Positions 1-13,393 of a stretch of DNA of 64,000 bases are shown here, piece after piece (within the stretch, counting starts at the first letter, position 1; the number at the start of each line of letters is the position of its first letter). The stretch lies in contig NC_080572.1 of assembly GCF_030247185.1 (NCBI RefSeq), positions 496,001 to 560,000 of the forward strand. Direction: 5' to 3'. Below the pieces are notes generated by a model. That model had not been told where the DNA came from and did no database searches. It saw only the letters and a program-made list of their open reading frames with translations. The stretch is from Malaya genurostris. Taxonomy: Eukaryota > Arthropoda > Insecta > Diptera > Culicidae. The translations under genes and the position numbers were made by a program.

Positions 1-544
1 CAACGAAATGTGACAATGATAAAAAAACACTGCGCAAGACAAATTTCATATCGGTTACCGTATTCGTTGTGATTCAAAAAAGAAAAACAAAAACAGTGTC
101 GATTGAAAGTTTTCGTACATTTTTTCGGCCAATAACATATCAATAAGTAGAGAAAAATTACTCAAGAAAAAGTCATAGAACAATCTGCATGCGATTCATA
201 TGACAAATCTAATGAATATTAAAATTATATCTGAACAATTTTGATCGACTTTTCACCTAACTTCCAATTGATATTCTTATGAATTTTAAACTATTTCCAA
301 GATTCCAAACTTATTGGACATCATTCAGTTTTTAAATGCACCTTGTATTTTATGAATTATCATCTGGGTACGATCCATATGACACATCTAATGAATATAC
401 ATTAGCCAGCCATATTTTAAGTTCATTTTGTGCTCGGATTGATCAAGGCATTAGTGCTTTGAAGGTGCTCATAATTATACTCAACAGTTACGATGAAGTC
501 TAGCTAGTTTCCATTATGCTTCCAGATCCAATATTAGTACCATA
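1..544. other. AT-rich DNA, no recognised gene
   Basis: No open reading frame of note, RNA gene or clear repeat could be recognised here. A BEL/Pao-like fragment starts near its right edge, so part of 400-544 may be further decayed retrotransposon sequence. Confidence 0.4.
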
Positions 545-882
545 TAAACGTACCGGACAGCATGATCGATTCTCTGATATTGGGGCCTACAGTACAGGAC
601 GATCTCGTATCAATTGTGTTCCGATTTAGACTGCATAGATTCGCAATCGTTGCAGACCTTGAGAAAATTTATCGGATGATACAAGTCCAACTCAACGACT
701 GTCATCTGCAGCGCATTTTCTGGAAAAGCACTCCGAATGAGTTCATTCGTATAGTCGAATTGAGCACCGTTACTTACGGGACTGCTTCGGCTCCATATCT
801 TGCAACTAAATGTTTACGCCGACTAGCTGAACTTGAAGGAAGTAAATTCCCACAAGCGGCAAGGGTACTAAGGCGAGGGTAA
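545..882 (+). pseudogene. BEL/Pao LTR-retrotransposon reverse transcriptase fragment
   Basis: A reading frame of about 106 codons matches the central reverse transcriptase of BEL/Pao elements. It opens with a GPTVQDDLVSIVFRFR-like block, followed by ADLEKIYRMIQV, which contains the motif-A aspartate, then FWKS and the TVTYGTASAPYLATK block preceding the catalytic motif. The YVDD box, the rest of pol, gag and both LTRs are absent. The frame ends in a stop just after QAARVLRRG, where the family would continue into the YVDD region. It is therefore a dead internal fragment of roughly 110 of more than 1500 residues. Its boundaries are approximate. The family assignment rests on motif recognition only. 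Confidence 0.75.
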
Positions 883-936
883 GGGTATTAGGTCGAACCT
901 AAAATGATGTTCGATCATTCGACGATTCAAACGCAA

Positions 937-1260
937 TCATAAAACCAGTTTTAATCTACCTAGTGGTGTAATGATGCCTTTCTCATATCAATCATATTCT
1001 TATATACAATACTATGGTATTATTTTCAAAATGTTTCTCTTCGATTCTTGAATGAAACCAGAGGTTTTTGTTCATTAACTAGTATAACCTGAAGAATGAA
1101 ACATCTCGCTGATCGGTTAGGCCATCTATGAAAAAACGAGTGAATGTCACTATCGTAGGTACTTCCCGCACCGAAGCTGTATAATCGAAGTCGGTTCGTA
1201 TGGCCGTCAACTAACATGACGTACAAATTCTACTAGTTGTTATTCAAATTTTGATGATTT
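937..1260 (+). repeat. Family R dispersed repeat, 5' end fragment
   Basis: Contains the family's left signature, CCTAGTGGTGTAATGATGCC followed by TTTCTCATAT, which recurs near 6613, 11550, 45110 (reverse) and 63220. It then carries diverged interior sequence (CGAAGTCGGTTCGTATGG). The right hairpin terminus is missing, so this is a truncated copy. Confidence 0.6.
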
Positions 1261-1267
1261 TATAATA

Positions 1268-1578
1268 GTTTGACATCGTACTTTAAATGATGGTGTTAAT
1301 TTTTGTTGAATCCGAAGAATATGCTAAATTTTTGGTAGGAGCATAAGATCTTTCATTTCAACCTAAGTGAGGAAACTGAGTGAGATCCTAGTTTGAGTGT
1401 ATGAATATTATCTCCCGTCGTTAATCAAAAACCGGGAACCAGGATAGCCGTATGATATTTTGACATCCGGCTATCCTGGTTCTCGGCTTTCGATTAACGA
1501 CGGGAGATAATATTCATATTAAGCATATTCTCCGGATTCAACATAAATTAACACCACCGTTTAAAGTACGATATTTAC
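1268..1578. repeat. Foldback (inverted-repeat) element, MITE-like
   Basis: Nested inverted repeats. The outer arms at about 1272-1325 and 1521-1573 share TTAAAGTACGAT-type sequence and the GTTGAATCC block. An inner near-perfect palindrome at 1401-1517 has arms carrying ATGAATATTATCTCCCGTCG and GGATAGCCG around a loop of about 16 nt. There is no coding capacity. No convincing target duplication was found, so class and limits are uncertain. Confidence 0.65.
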
Positions 1579-1668
1579 CAAAATCGAATTCACCAAAATT
1601 ATGATTCACAAAAATCGAACAAATTTTTAGCTAGGGAACGAACACCCGCTTCAATAGGTTCGTTGGCT

Positions 1669-2880
1669 TCAAACGATGTCCGATGGAATCTTGTAGCAAA
1701 CCTGTTGATCGTAGAGTTCGTTGTGAAACTCGGAAGTCTTTGGAGAGTCGATTTCGCCGTTGATAATCTTCGCCACAAACGCAGCTTGTTGAATCTTCCT
1801 TCGTCGTTCCAGGGTGTCAAGACCTAACAGGCGACATCGATCCGGGTACGGTGGCAGATCAAAGGGATTTCGCCAGGGAAGATCTCTTAGCGCAAGCCGA
1901 ATAAATCTTTTCTGAACTCGCTCAATCCGCAAGTTGCAAACGAGTTGGTATGGACTCCATACCAAACTGGCATTTTCCAGCAATGATCTCACTAAGGAAC
2001 AGTATAACGCCTTCAAACAATGTGGATCCTTGAAATCTCTGCTGATTTTAGCTACGAATCCGAGTTGTTTCGTTGCCTTGGACATTAAAGCAGAATGATG
2101 ATGATTAAATGTGAGTTTTGCATCCAATACAACACCAAGGTCGTTTACACGGTCAACTCTTGTAGATGTTTGGCCATCAATTTTGTAGTCGAAGATTAAT
2201 GGACGAAGTATTCGGTGAAATGTAATTACTTGAAATTTGGCAATGCTGATCACAAGATTGTTACGTCGACACCATGCGACATATTCATCTAGCAGTTCTT
2301 GAAGATGGACGCAGTCCTCATAATTACAAATTACTAAGTACAGCTTCAAATCGTCGGCGTAAATCAGCTTGCATTCATCACCAAGCAGTAAAGCGGCATC
2401 ATTGAAAAACAGTGCAAACAGAAGGGGACCCATATTACTGCCTTGCGAAACTTCTGATTTATTCGTAAACGGGGATGAAACAAATAGTAAACCACACAAA
2501 TAGGAACTCAACCATTCAACGAACTTGTGTGATGCACCAAGTCGCATCAGTTTACATAATAGAACTCGGTGGTCTATACGATCAAATGCCGCTTTTAGAT
2601 CGGTGTATACTGCATAAATTTGTACCCTTTCCTCCATCCGCGAAAAGCAGGTCGAGGTAAAATCGAGCAAATTTGTACTAACGGATCGTCCTGGCATAAA
2701 TCCATGCTGATCAGTTGATATATAACTTTTTGTATGAGAAAAAACAACAGAGCTGACAACTATTTTGAATAGCTTGGAGGCAGTAAATAGGCTCGTAATA
2801 ACACGATAATTTCTCACGTCCTTTCGATCACCGTTTTTGTAGATTGGAAACATGAACGAAACGTGGCTATTACGTGATAC
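1669..2880 (-). pseudogene. 5'-truncated non-LTR (LINE) reverse transcriptase, jockey-superfamily/CR1-L2-like
   Basis: On the minus strand an open frame of about 394 codons runs from 2853 (readable back to about 2880) to a stop at 1669. It encodes the reverse transcriptase and C-terminal region of a LINE. Visible motifs in order are FPIYKNGDRKDVRNYR, QHGFMPGRSVSTNLL, the motif-A block YTDLKAAFDRIDH, the motif-B block SQGSNMGPLLF, the catalytic YADDLKLYL, and the thumb-region block VNDLGVVLDAKLTF. A C-terminal region ends near RCRLLGLDTLERRRK. No RNase H domain follows, unlike the I-clade element at 17332. The endonuclease and ORF1 are missing. The frame stops at the edge of the TIR element beginning at 2884, which either interrupted it or landed at its truncation point. 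The catalytic residues look intact but the element cannot be autonomous. Confidence 0.85.
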
Positions 2881-2883
2881 CTA

Positions 2884-3990
<1,107 letters not shown>

Positions 3991-6600
3991 CATGTGAACA
4001 AAAAGTTCATAAGTTAATTCTGTGTTACCTATACTTCACATTAGAATTACAGGAAAAATTCTATGGATAAAAATCACATACTTTTTCACCTAGCATTGAA
4101 GTGAGGATATTTTTGAGTGTAACTAGAGTTCCTTCAGGTTTTACCACAAGCAGTTCTTTTGCTACCGCGTGTGTGTATTGATGCAATGCGATGCTGCCAG
4201 AGCAGCTATTCAATGACCTCATGCCACAGAGCAGTCAACTTTGGCATGTACATTTTGTATGTAGCGTGAGCTTTATGTTGTATTTAGGTAATTCTTCAGA
4301 ATGGAATGAGAACACTTGCTTATAACTCTTTTATAGAAACGTCATCGTCATTGTTAGTTTAGATATTTCCGATTCGTTAGGGGGCGACGAAATGATGGCT
4401 AGTCTAGAAAGTGTGGAAATGAAACATTTATAATTATTGCAATGTTCGAAAGTTTCATTACAAGGAGATTGGTTCGCGTGGTCTACTACTAATGAGTTTT
4501 AAAATTCTGTTGCATGTTCCTCTAATAAATAAGAAATTAAATATTAACTCAGTCCAGTGAAAATAGTCGTATCCGGAACAAAATACGAAAATCATTCTGA
4601 AAAGTACATCCCGCTTGTATGCTTTTCGATCTGACTCATGCAATCGCATTGTGCTGCACAAGTAAACCGCGAATCATCGTCGGAGACGGAAAGAGCGTAT
4701 GGGAAGGTTGACTGGGATAGTATACCATCTATTCTACGCTGGGAGAAGAACGTACATACAAAACCATAACCCAATGGAGAACATAACAACAATGTTCCCG
4801 GCATTCACAGTCTGGCCTGGAGCCGGGGAAACATTTTCCATGCTCACTCACACAGGCAGCGCGGCGAATGGAAAATTGCAAAAATCTTCATCTCGCCGTC
4901 CACTTGATAGATGAAAATGTATTTGTATGCCAAACCGGTGTTCAGCACAATCACACACACGCTCAACTTGGCACCTTCCAAGGTCAATAGACTCTTCCCT
5001 CGATATGCTGGTCGGTCGTCGTCATCAGTATATATGAAAAGTTGGCTGTGCCTTGGTTCGGATTCAACTGAACATGGTATAGCATTATCACAGTAACCGG
5101 TGTAATTCCAGTGTTTTCCACCATCAAGTATAGCCAGAAGTGGTGCGAGAATTTCGATTTAAATTATTGATTTTTTACCCTCCCTATGACTGCTCTAAGA
5201 CTCAAGAAATGATACTTCCTTGAGGAAACGGAAATTTCAGACTGTTTTACTCAGCTTGCATGATTCGGCCATGTTTTTAAAGAATATATGATAGTTGAAC
5301 TGAAAAGGCATTATTAGCCGGTACGCCTTTTAGACTAGCTAGACTGAGTTAAGGGACAGTGAGATTATTTCAGAGGTAAATACAGTATACGGCGTATTTT
5401 CTATTTTTTAGAATAGTGTAAAAATATTCGAAGCGGCGAAGAAGAGAACGAAAAGAATGTTACAGAGCACGTTATTCCCCAACAGAATATTTTTAGTAAT
5501 TTTATTTTGCAAAAGTTTTGGTACACTTGAAAGTGTCTGTTTTGAATAGTACATACGACGTTTCGGAATGCTGTTCCTAAAAAAAGATAACCTGTTACAA
5601 AAATACTCAACGGCCAACTGGATTAGGATAAAATTCCTAGAGAAAGTCATAGTATGGGATTTGTGTCATCAACTAGTATATAAAAAAATGTTGGGCAGTC
5701 AAGCGTATTACACCGTCTGCATGTAAGCCTACTAGGATGCATCCATAGAATCACGTCGCTCACGATTCCACTCTACACAAGTAATTTGTTCTGTCTGCCG
5801 ATAGTTCTCTGGCTTTCCACTTCCGATGCATACGGGCAAGCTCAAAATTTCTGCATTGGATGAGCACAACATGTTACGCTCGGTCGATTCGATGGTGTTG
5901 CATTGTGCTGGCCTTGGGGTGGCAGTAGGGCCACACAATCTGCCAGTAAGCGAAGAGCATTTCCCATAGCCAACTGCTCCAGAGAATGCCACAGTCAGCG
6001 ATGTGTGCAGTAATGAAGGACTTTCCCAGTAGAGTGTGAAATATGTAACTATCGCCCCTTTCGCGTGTTTTTGTACACTCACTCGTCTGCTTGGTTTATT
6101 TTTATTATTTCAGGCTTGCGCTTCCTCACACTCCTTTGTGCTATTATTGTTGTGTAGGGGGCTTAATTACATGATTCGTGCTAGCCGTCGCAGTGACTGG
6201 GTTTCAGTCGCGGAATGAATAAAGGAACCAATATACGATTGGAAAAAAATGTAGGTCAACAAAAAGTGAGCACTTTGCGCTCGTCAAAACATAATTAAAA
6301 ACCAGCATCCTGTGCAATGGTCTCGCTCGGTTTGGTGTGAGCCTGCACTATAATCGTGTGGTCGTCCAGACGAATCCAATTTCGACAGATGCCAGGGTCT
6401 TTCAAGGACAAAATTGAAAAATGAAAATTCCTTCAAATACCTACACACCCAGAACCGCTTTTACAGAGGGTCCGTGGGGTTATTTAGTTTGTTAGGGGCA
6501 CACAAATAAATCTTGGCCCCGGGTCCATTAAAACGTAAAACGTCAAGCGTAAATTTCATTTTGTCTAAGAGTGTACTTTTATTAGAATCTACTATTATTA
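3991..6600. other. Unrecognised intergenic DNA
   Basis: Only short frames with no recognisable domains. The 4700-5100 stretch is somewhat GC-richer and has two short + frames (4699-4914, 4911-5096), neither of which resembles a known protein. No tRNA, rRNA or clear repeat was seen. Confidence 0.4.
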
Positions 6601-7100
6601 AAAAAAACTTTTTTAATCTACCTAGTGGTGTAATGATATTTCTGATATGTGATTTCTCATATTACTACTATATTACTTTTTTAAATATTGCTGGAAGGTT
6701 CTGGTTAGAATTTTTTTTTCAAACTTGGATAAAATTAGAATTTTTTTGGGAAACTAACAAAACTCATCTAATTAGTGAACAGTTACGTCAAGTCAGTAAG
6801 ATTTTTTCTTTATTTTGCTGGTTTGAAATGTTAAACACACATTACCCTATAGTTCCATAACCGGAAGTCGGACCCGGATGAAATTCAACAGCAACCTATG
6901 AGACCATAGGACCTTTCATTTGAGCCTATGTTTGTAAAAATCGATCAAATCATTTTTGAGAAAAATTAATGACATTGTTTGACACATACTAACACACATA
7001 CATTACTCAGTTCGATGAACTGTGTCGAATGGTATAGGACACTTGGCCTGTTTTCAATTTTTCAAGTGATTGCGTAACCTTTCTATATGCGAAAGGCAAA
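6600..7100 (+). repeat. Family R dispersed repeat, internally deleted copy with both ends
   Basis: The left signature CTACCTAGTGGTGTAATGAT is at about 6617. The interior GGAAGTCGGACCCGGATGAA lies at about 6863. The AACTGTGTCGAATGGTAT block and the right terminal hairpin CCTTTCTATATGCGAAAGG lie near 7079. At about 500 bp it is a third of the length of the copy at 11530-13085. Confidence 0.75.
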
Positions 7101-7289
7101 AGGTATATTTTTATAGAATAAAATCGTTATCATGATTTTGTGATAATATTAACAAGTGGGTACAAATTAATTAAAAGAGAATATCATATATAACTATATT
7201 AACTTTTCTTGCAATTATTTAGCGTAATTCTTTGGGTTTCCTAAAAATTCCTCTGATAAAACCGAAAGATGGTGACTTGGTCATAATGG

Positions 7290-7940
7290 AAGATCGTATA
7301 GAGAAATGGTTTCCAATTACGCTACCTCTAAACAAAATGTAGCTGTCATTTTAAGATTCGAGTCAATGACTTTTCCATTTTCAAAACAGGATTTTTATCC
7401 CTCGATTCAGATCTACAGATTTTTTTCATTAAAACATAGATTTAAGTGTGGTAACCCTGCACGCTATACGAAATTGAACAAAGCACGTGCTTTTTTTGAA
7501 AGGCGGTGGTGTTTTCTTCCTACTTACCAGTACGTAGCAGCTTTGCATCGTCATTTTGTATGACGGTTTGAAAGTTTTGACACTCATAATTTTGAAACCA
7601 AAAGTCGGATCTGGATGAAATTGCATAGTAACTTTTCAGATAATGAGAGTTTTAATTTAAATTGAGATTTGTGAAAATAGGTTTAACCGTTACTGAGAAA
7701 TCGATGTGAATCGGTGCTTTTGGAGCTGGAAACCAGGGACTAGTAGTCCCAAAGTAGGTTTATATATCCACTAACTAACGAGGTCTGCCAACTTAATGAA
7801 TTTGCCAGCAAGTTTTATGAAAATTTGCCCCTCGTTTCGCCATTATCGGTGAAAAAATATTCATGAAAATGATAATTTTTCACTTATTACGCTGTAATAC
7901 CGGAAGTCTTATCTGGATAAACTTTTCGGAGACCTTCGAC
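7290..7940 (+). repeat. Family R interior fragment
   Basis: Contains the R interior modules: the CCCTGCACGCTATACGAAATTGAAC block (also near 35188), a GTCGGATCTGGATGAAATT module, then the CTAACGAGGTCTGCCAACTT and ACCGGAAGTC modules. Neither end signature is present. The call rests on shared words with the copies at 11530 and 43495. Confidence 0.55.
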
Positions 7941-10778
7941 TCAGGAATCTGAAGCTTAGAATTTAGAATCTATAATCAGAAGCAGACAATTTGTAATCAA
8001 TTATTAAGAATTGGGAAACTTGAATTTAGAATCATTCGGTTTGCAGTTTCACCAAATTGGTATTCAAGATGTGCACCGCAGATTAATAATTTTCGTACTC
8101 TAGCATCCGTCGCAACATCAAAACCATATCACTGAAAACCGCATAGCGATAAACCAGAAAACGTGTTTTGCAGTAATTTCTAGAGCTCATGGTATTTTCT
8201 CTGATGAGCAGCAAGTGTAACGTCCTGTTTTCGGTACGATAAATTGGGATGACGAGTCAGCAGGAAGCAAACTCATTGGAAATACGAGATCTTAATATTG
8301 AAACTGTTCATGAATCATACCGGCTTGCTTGCAGTAGGCGGATAACGAGTGGTGAAATCCCCCGCTGAAGAAGGAAATTGAAGGCATTGACCATTTACTG
8401 CACAAACACAGTACCGGTTGTGCGCGCGCTTGCTTGGATTCTTGCTGTTCTGTCAACCTATTTTTTAATGCTGTGGTGAACATACGGATTGCTATGACGC
8501 GTCTATGGTTCGATGCTATTTGGCAGCGGAATGAGGCTACATCAGATTCCGTTCCTGCGATCATAGCCTAAGCGGTTATTGGCATATGACACGTTTCCGA
8601 ATTATCATTCAAATGTTCTTAAGTTCGTTTTTTGTTATGGAGGCATCGATTCATGATAAATTTCCTGAAGTACTACACTGCAGCTTTCGGAACATAATCA
8701 GTTCAAGAAAGTCGCTTGTAAATCTCATAACTTGAATGTAACGTATTTGACTAATGCAAAATTTGATTCTTCGGATGAAAAAAGCTAGCCCAATTTTCGC
8801 CAGACATTTAATAGAGCAAGAAGAATGATTTAAAAAATTGTCGAGACGTCTGCTCTCTAGTTCCCCTTTCCTGAATTGCGACGACACGACGAAAGAAACG
8901 TGGCAAATGAGTTGTTGTTAGTGAGAGGGATGAGTGGAACGCGCCATTTGATTCGATCTAGCACAGTGGAACCACTAGTTCACAGTTGTAGTAGCATCGA
9001 TATACGCTGCAACGTTTCGCTTAGTGTGGCACGGACTAGTTTAAAAATATTCTGTATAGATTCGTCAAAGCCTACTCTAGTTCGAAAAAGTTCAATGTAT
9101 TCTCCACGAAAATAACACAATTTGACCAACAGGAGTGCCTATAGTTTCCCAATGTGCCCATGTCGGATAGTTGGTGTGGTGTGTTCATTACCGACGCCGC
9201 CAATGCAGTCTATTCCACCCTAAGAAGCAAGAAGAAGCAACGACAGCAAACGTGAAGCCACCACCGTCGGCCAGATCAGTATTATGAGGATAATGCACAA
9301 ACCCACAGCAAGGAGAGGGGGGGGAGTAATTGGCACAAGCAGGTCTCCAAGGAAGAAATTCCCTCTATACGAGACAGACTGGCAAGCAAACAACGTAGAA
9401 GAACTCGTTTTTAGAGGCGGACTTCCAAGGGCAAGGACATATCAAACATGCGCAGTTGAGTTCTGTGTTGCCTCGTGAGGTAGTTTGCACATTTTCCTAT
9501 ATACATAACCTCTGCCGGCTACGCTAAGGACCGCAGCAATATTTAGGGAACTGTTTGGCTGGAAGTAGCCCGTGTCGGTTGGCAGTAGCTGCAATGGCGC
9601 TCACACCCAATCCCGGCGACCTACTCTGACCAGAGAAGACATTACCGTAATGGAACTGGTAGATGTATGAGGATTATTCCGGGGTTCGAAACAATAGTGA
9701 CTGGATAGAAACCGGTGAACTCGCACCCATACTACGTTTGGTTATTTTATTATTATTATTACCAGAAATGCTTCTGAAAGGCTTAGAGGTTGATATCCGG
9801 TGGGGGTCTTGGCATCAGGATCGACACGGGATAGGAAGTACTTCGAAACAGGTTCAAATGTCATTGATACTGGAGCTTATGTAGGCAAGAGTCAAAAGCG
9901 ATTCAACGAGGTCAACATGTCGCTTTGTCGTATGATTATAACTATGCTTGTGTACATCGAGAAAATAAAATAAGACTTCACCAAGTAAAACAGTAAAGTC
10001 TTTAGTGTTATTTTTGTTAAGAGTTAAGAGTTAATTAAAAATAATATCAGTACTGTTATTTGATTCTCTTCTATGCGCTACAGTTCATCTTAGTGAACTG
10101 TGCTGTGCCAAACGAAAGAGCGGTTCAACATAACTAGTTTTTTTGGTAGAACTATCAACTTCTGAGCGGTTCTTTGAAACGAACGGTTTTTGTTTTGTTT
10201 TGGATAATAAGTAATTGCTTACATCGAAATTCAGTCAGCAGTAGCCTTTCGGTGACTGTGCTGGGCAGGAATCAAAAATAACAAGTGTAAAATTTTCATG
10301 CTTCCATTAAAACTTCCTACTAGAATCCAGACCAAGAAATATACATATGTAGTAAATACTGGTATAAATTCTAGCAAAAAATGCGGTACCATCATACCAC
10401 TGCTGTCTAGCCGATTTCTGTACCTACTGACGGAAACATTTTTTTTACCCTGGGGAAACTTGTGACGGTGATATAGGCGTTTGAATTGGATCACCGGGTG
10501 GCCAAAGTGGCATGAGGTCAGACAACGCCACCCGGACAGCAACGACGAGAGAGTAATAATCAAGGAAGTGTACACAACTCGGCTCTAAATACCGACTGAG
10601 TCAGGAATAAATAGAATAGAAAATCGTCTAAAAAGGGCAAGTAGTGACGAATCCAAGAAAGTTCGCGGTTATCGAATTTGAAGGGTACGTACTGCGATCT
10701 AAAGAAGAGCTATTCTCGTACCATTCCATGGTTGTAAGAATCCGGAGATATTTTCGTTCAAGGACCTTCCGATTTGGG

Positions 10779-10818
<40 letters not shown>

Positions 10819-11529
10819 CATCGATATCCTTTCGTGAGCTCGGAGAATTCCTACATCGACTGATTAGAAGAGAAATTTCCTTCGGCTCTTATGTAGTTAT
10901 TGCACATTGCTCACGTTTTCTCACTTCATCCAGGATATCCCTCGGTGACGACAGAGAGGCAACGGCAGCGATGCCGATGGCCTAGAGCGCATATAACCAT
11001 TGCCACCGTTCCAATGTTGCAGCCGTGATATTGAAAATTTTGCGACGAGCGTAGCAGGCGATTCGGAAGGTCGTGGAGGGTATTGACCGTGGGGTAGGGT
11101 AGGGCTTACGAGAGACGGGAGACTATGGCAAGCGAATGAAAGAGCCTCGACACTGAGACTGACGTGAATCCTGCTCGATGCAGTCATGTAGCAGGCTGAG
11201 GAACTTCAGCGCTTCCAAACTTATGTTTAGAGATCAAGTGGACACTGATTGAGAAGGATTTTCGTCAAACGGAAATTTTCTCATCACTGAACAACAACGT
11301 TTGTATGACACATTACGACTGAGCGACGACGTTTGTATGACACATTGGAATGTAAGGCTTTCTTATTGTCTATAAGAGGTTTGTATATTATAGCTTCACG
11401 TAGATGAAATTCAATTGTTTTTCGAAAAGTCTTCATATATTATTAAACAAAATGTATTCATAAAGAAAAAAATGTAGCTTTTCTTACTTATAAACTTATT
11501 ATTTGTGCATTAAGGTTATACTAACAGAA
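7941..11529. other. Unrecognised intergenic DNA with a GA microsatellite
   Basis: No gene was recognised. 8880-9700 is GC-richer than its surroundings and holds short + frames (8876-9115, 9284-9478), but nothing in them is recognisable. A (GA)n tract of about 33 bp is at 10782-10814. Confidence 0.4.
10782..10814. repeat. (GA)n microsatellite
   Basis: Uninterrupted alternating GA of about 16 units. Confidence 0.95.
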
Positions 11530-13085
11530 TAAAGCCTGTTTTAACCCACCTAGTGGTGTAATGATGCCTTATTACTCATAACATCATAAATATAACTGTG
11601 AAATTCGCAAAAACAACTGTTCATTGAATAGAAATAGGAAAGTTTGTTCGCACTTAATCTAACAAACTCTACAAATCATGTTTACCCTGTAGTTCCGGAA
11701 CCAGTTTTTAATCACCATTCCCAATTCTCCCGAAACCGAATTCAGATGACCGGTATAGCCGAAGTTGATTTATTTGCCGTAACAAATATGACCTAAAAAT
11801 TGGAACAGTTCTGAACCTAGTTAAACCTAGACCTACTATCGCATGCTCTATTTCGATAAAATCAATTAAACGAAATCTAACAAACGAAGCGAACCTGTGT
11901 TTCTGTTACTTCTGCATATGTAAGTTAAGCTAAATAGCATGAATCAGCAGCATAAAACATGTAGTAGGATAATTACTTTTAATATTATTTTTGACATCAT
12001 TACACCACCGGCACGGTATTACTGCACAACCAGATGTGAAAATTTCATATTTTTCAAATAAATTTGAATTCATTGACATTCGTTTATTCTTTCGGTCGTA
12101 CTGATCATGAAATAGCTATAATTTTTATCAACCTTTTACCAATGTTACACACTAGTAGCAGACATTCGTAACCGTTTCATTTCCTTTATAGCGTGTACGA
12201 AATAGAACGAAGCACAAATCGTTCGTTTTGTGTTTTCTTCTTCCAAATTGCACGCCGGTGCTGTACATATTGTCATTGAAAACTTTGACACTCATCGCCC
12301 TGTAACTGCTGGAACTGGAAGTCGGATCTGGATGAAATTTCACAGTAGCCTCAAAGATAATATGAGCTTTAATTCAAATCAAGATATGTGAAAATCTATT
12401 CAAGCCTCGCAGAGAAATCGAAGTGAGTTCCATTTTTTAAGTTTTTCTGCACCACTTCCGGTGCTTCCGGAACAGGTAAAGGGGGGGGGGGGGGGGAACA
12501 GTAGAGCCGAATTAAGCTTTTATGCTCACAAACTAACAAGCTCTGCAAACTAGAAGAATTTATCAGACAGTTTTATGGGAATTGTACCTGTTTTCTACTA
12601 TCGGTTGTGAAAAAATACTAATGAAATTGGTAATTTTATACTTATCACGTTTTAGTTCTTTTTAGTAAACAATGAGACCTTCCGTTTGAATCTTAGTTTG
12701 TGAAAATCGGTTGAGTTGTTTCAGAGAAAATTGAATGCACACTTTTTCTCTTATTTTCACATATTACCATGTAACTCCGGAACAGGAAGTCGGATCGGGA
12801 TTAAATTCAATAGCAGGCTATGGGATCATGATACCTTTCATTTGAATCTTAGTTTGTGAGAATCGGTTCAACCATCTCGGAGAAAAGTGAGTGCATATTT
12901 CTGTTACATACATACACACATACACACACACATACACACATACACACCGACGGACACACACACAGACATTTGCTCAGTTCGTCGAGCTGAGTCGAATGGT
13001 ATATGACATTCGGCCCTACGGGCTTCGGTTAAAAAGTCGGTTTTCACAGTGATTGCATAGCCTTTCTATATGAGAAAGGCAAAAA
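11530..13085 (+). repeat. Family R dispersed repeat, near full-length copy
   Basis: Begins with CCCACCTAGTGGTGTAATGA and ends with the hairpin GCCTTTCTATATGAGAAAGG followed by CAAAAA. The interior has several diverged repeats of a module of about 150 bp, each containing a GGAAGTCGGAT-type word, a CCTTTCATTTGAAT-type word and a GTGAAAATCGGTT-type word. It also carries a 16-G run at 12481-12496 and a CACACATACACAC tract before the TTCGTCGAGCTGAGTCGAAT block. No coding capacity is visible. Confidence 0.8.
12481..12496. repeat. Homopolymer G run (16)
   Basis: Sixteen consecutive G on the + strand within a family R copy, where the related copy at 43495-45150 has mixed sequence. A polymerase-slippage or assembly-sensitive site. 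Confidence 0.9.
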
Positions 13086-13393
13086 CGAATTAAAAACTTC
13101 GAAATGGAGCTCATATTGATTTTTTAGGCATTGATAAGCCGTTTTCACGATCTTATAGATGAATTTTGCGTTAAATAGCATTCGGAGTTGGCCAATCTCA
13201 CCATCTCAAATTTTAATGAAAATTTGATACTTATACATTTTATCTCAAAAATTTACTTTGTATACTGTGAACTGAATATGAATAACAGATGTCTAATCTC
13301 TTGAAACTATCAACATCAGCATCGGTCGTTGAAATTGAAATCGGTCGTTTTATCTCATAAGAACATGTTTTTTGAGAGAACGGAAGCGGAATA

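Noticed and set aside
4699..5096. Two adjacent short + frames that might form a small gene
   Set aside because: No start context, splice sites or homology were recognised. Composition alone is not enough.
10782..10985. 113-codon frame at 10644-10985 with an Arg/Glu-repeat segment
   Set aside because: The charged stretch is the (GA)n microsatellite. The rest resembles nothing.
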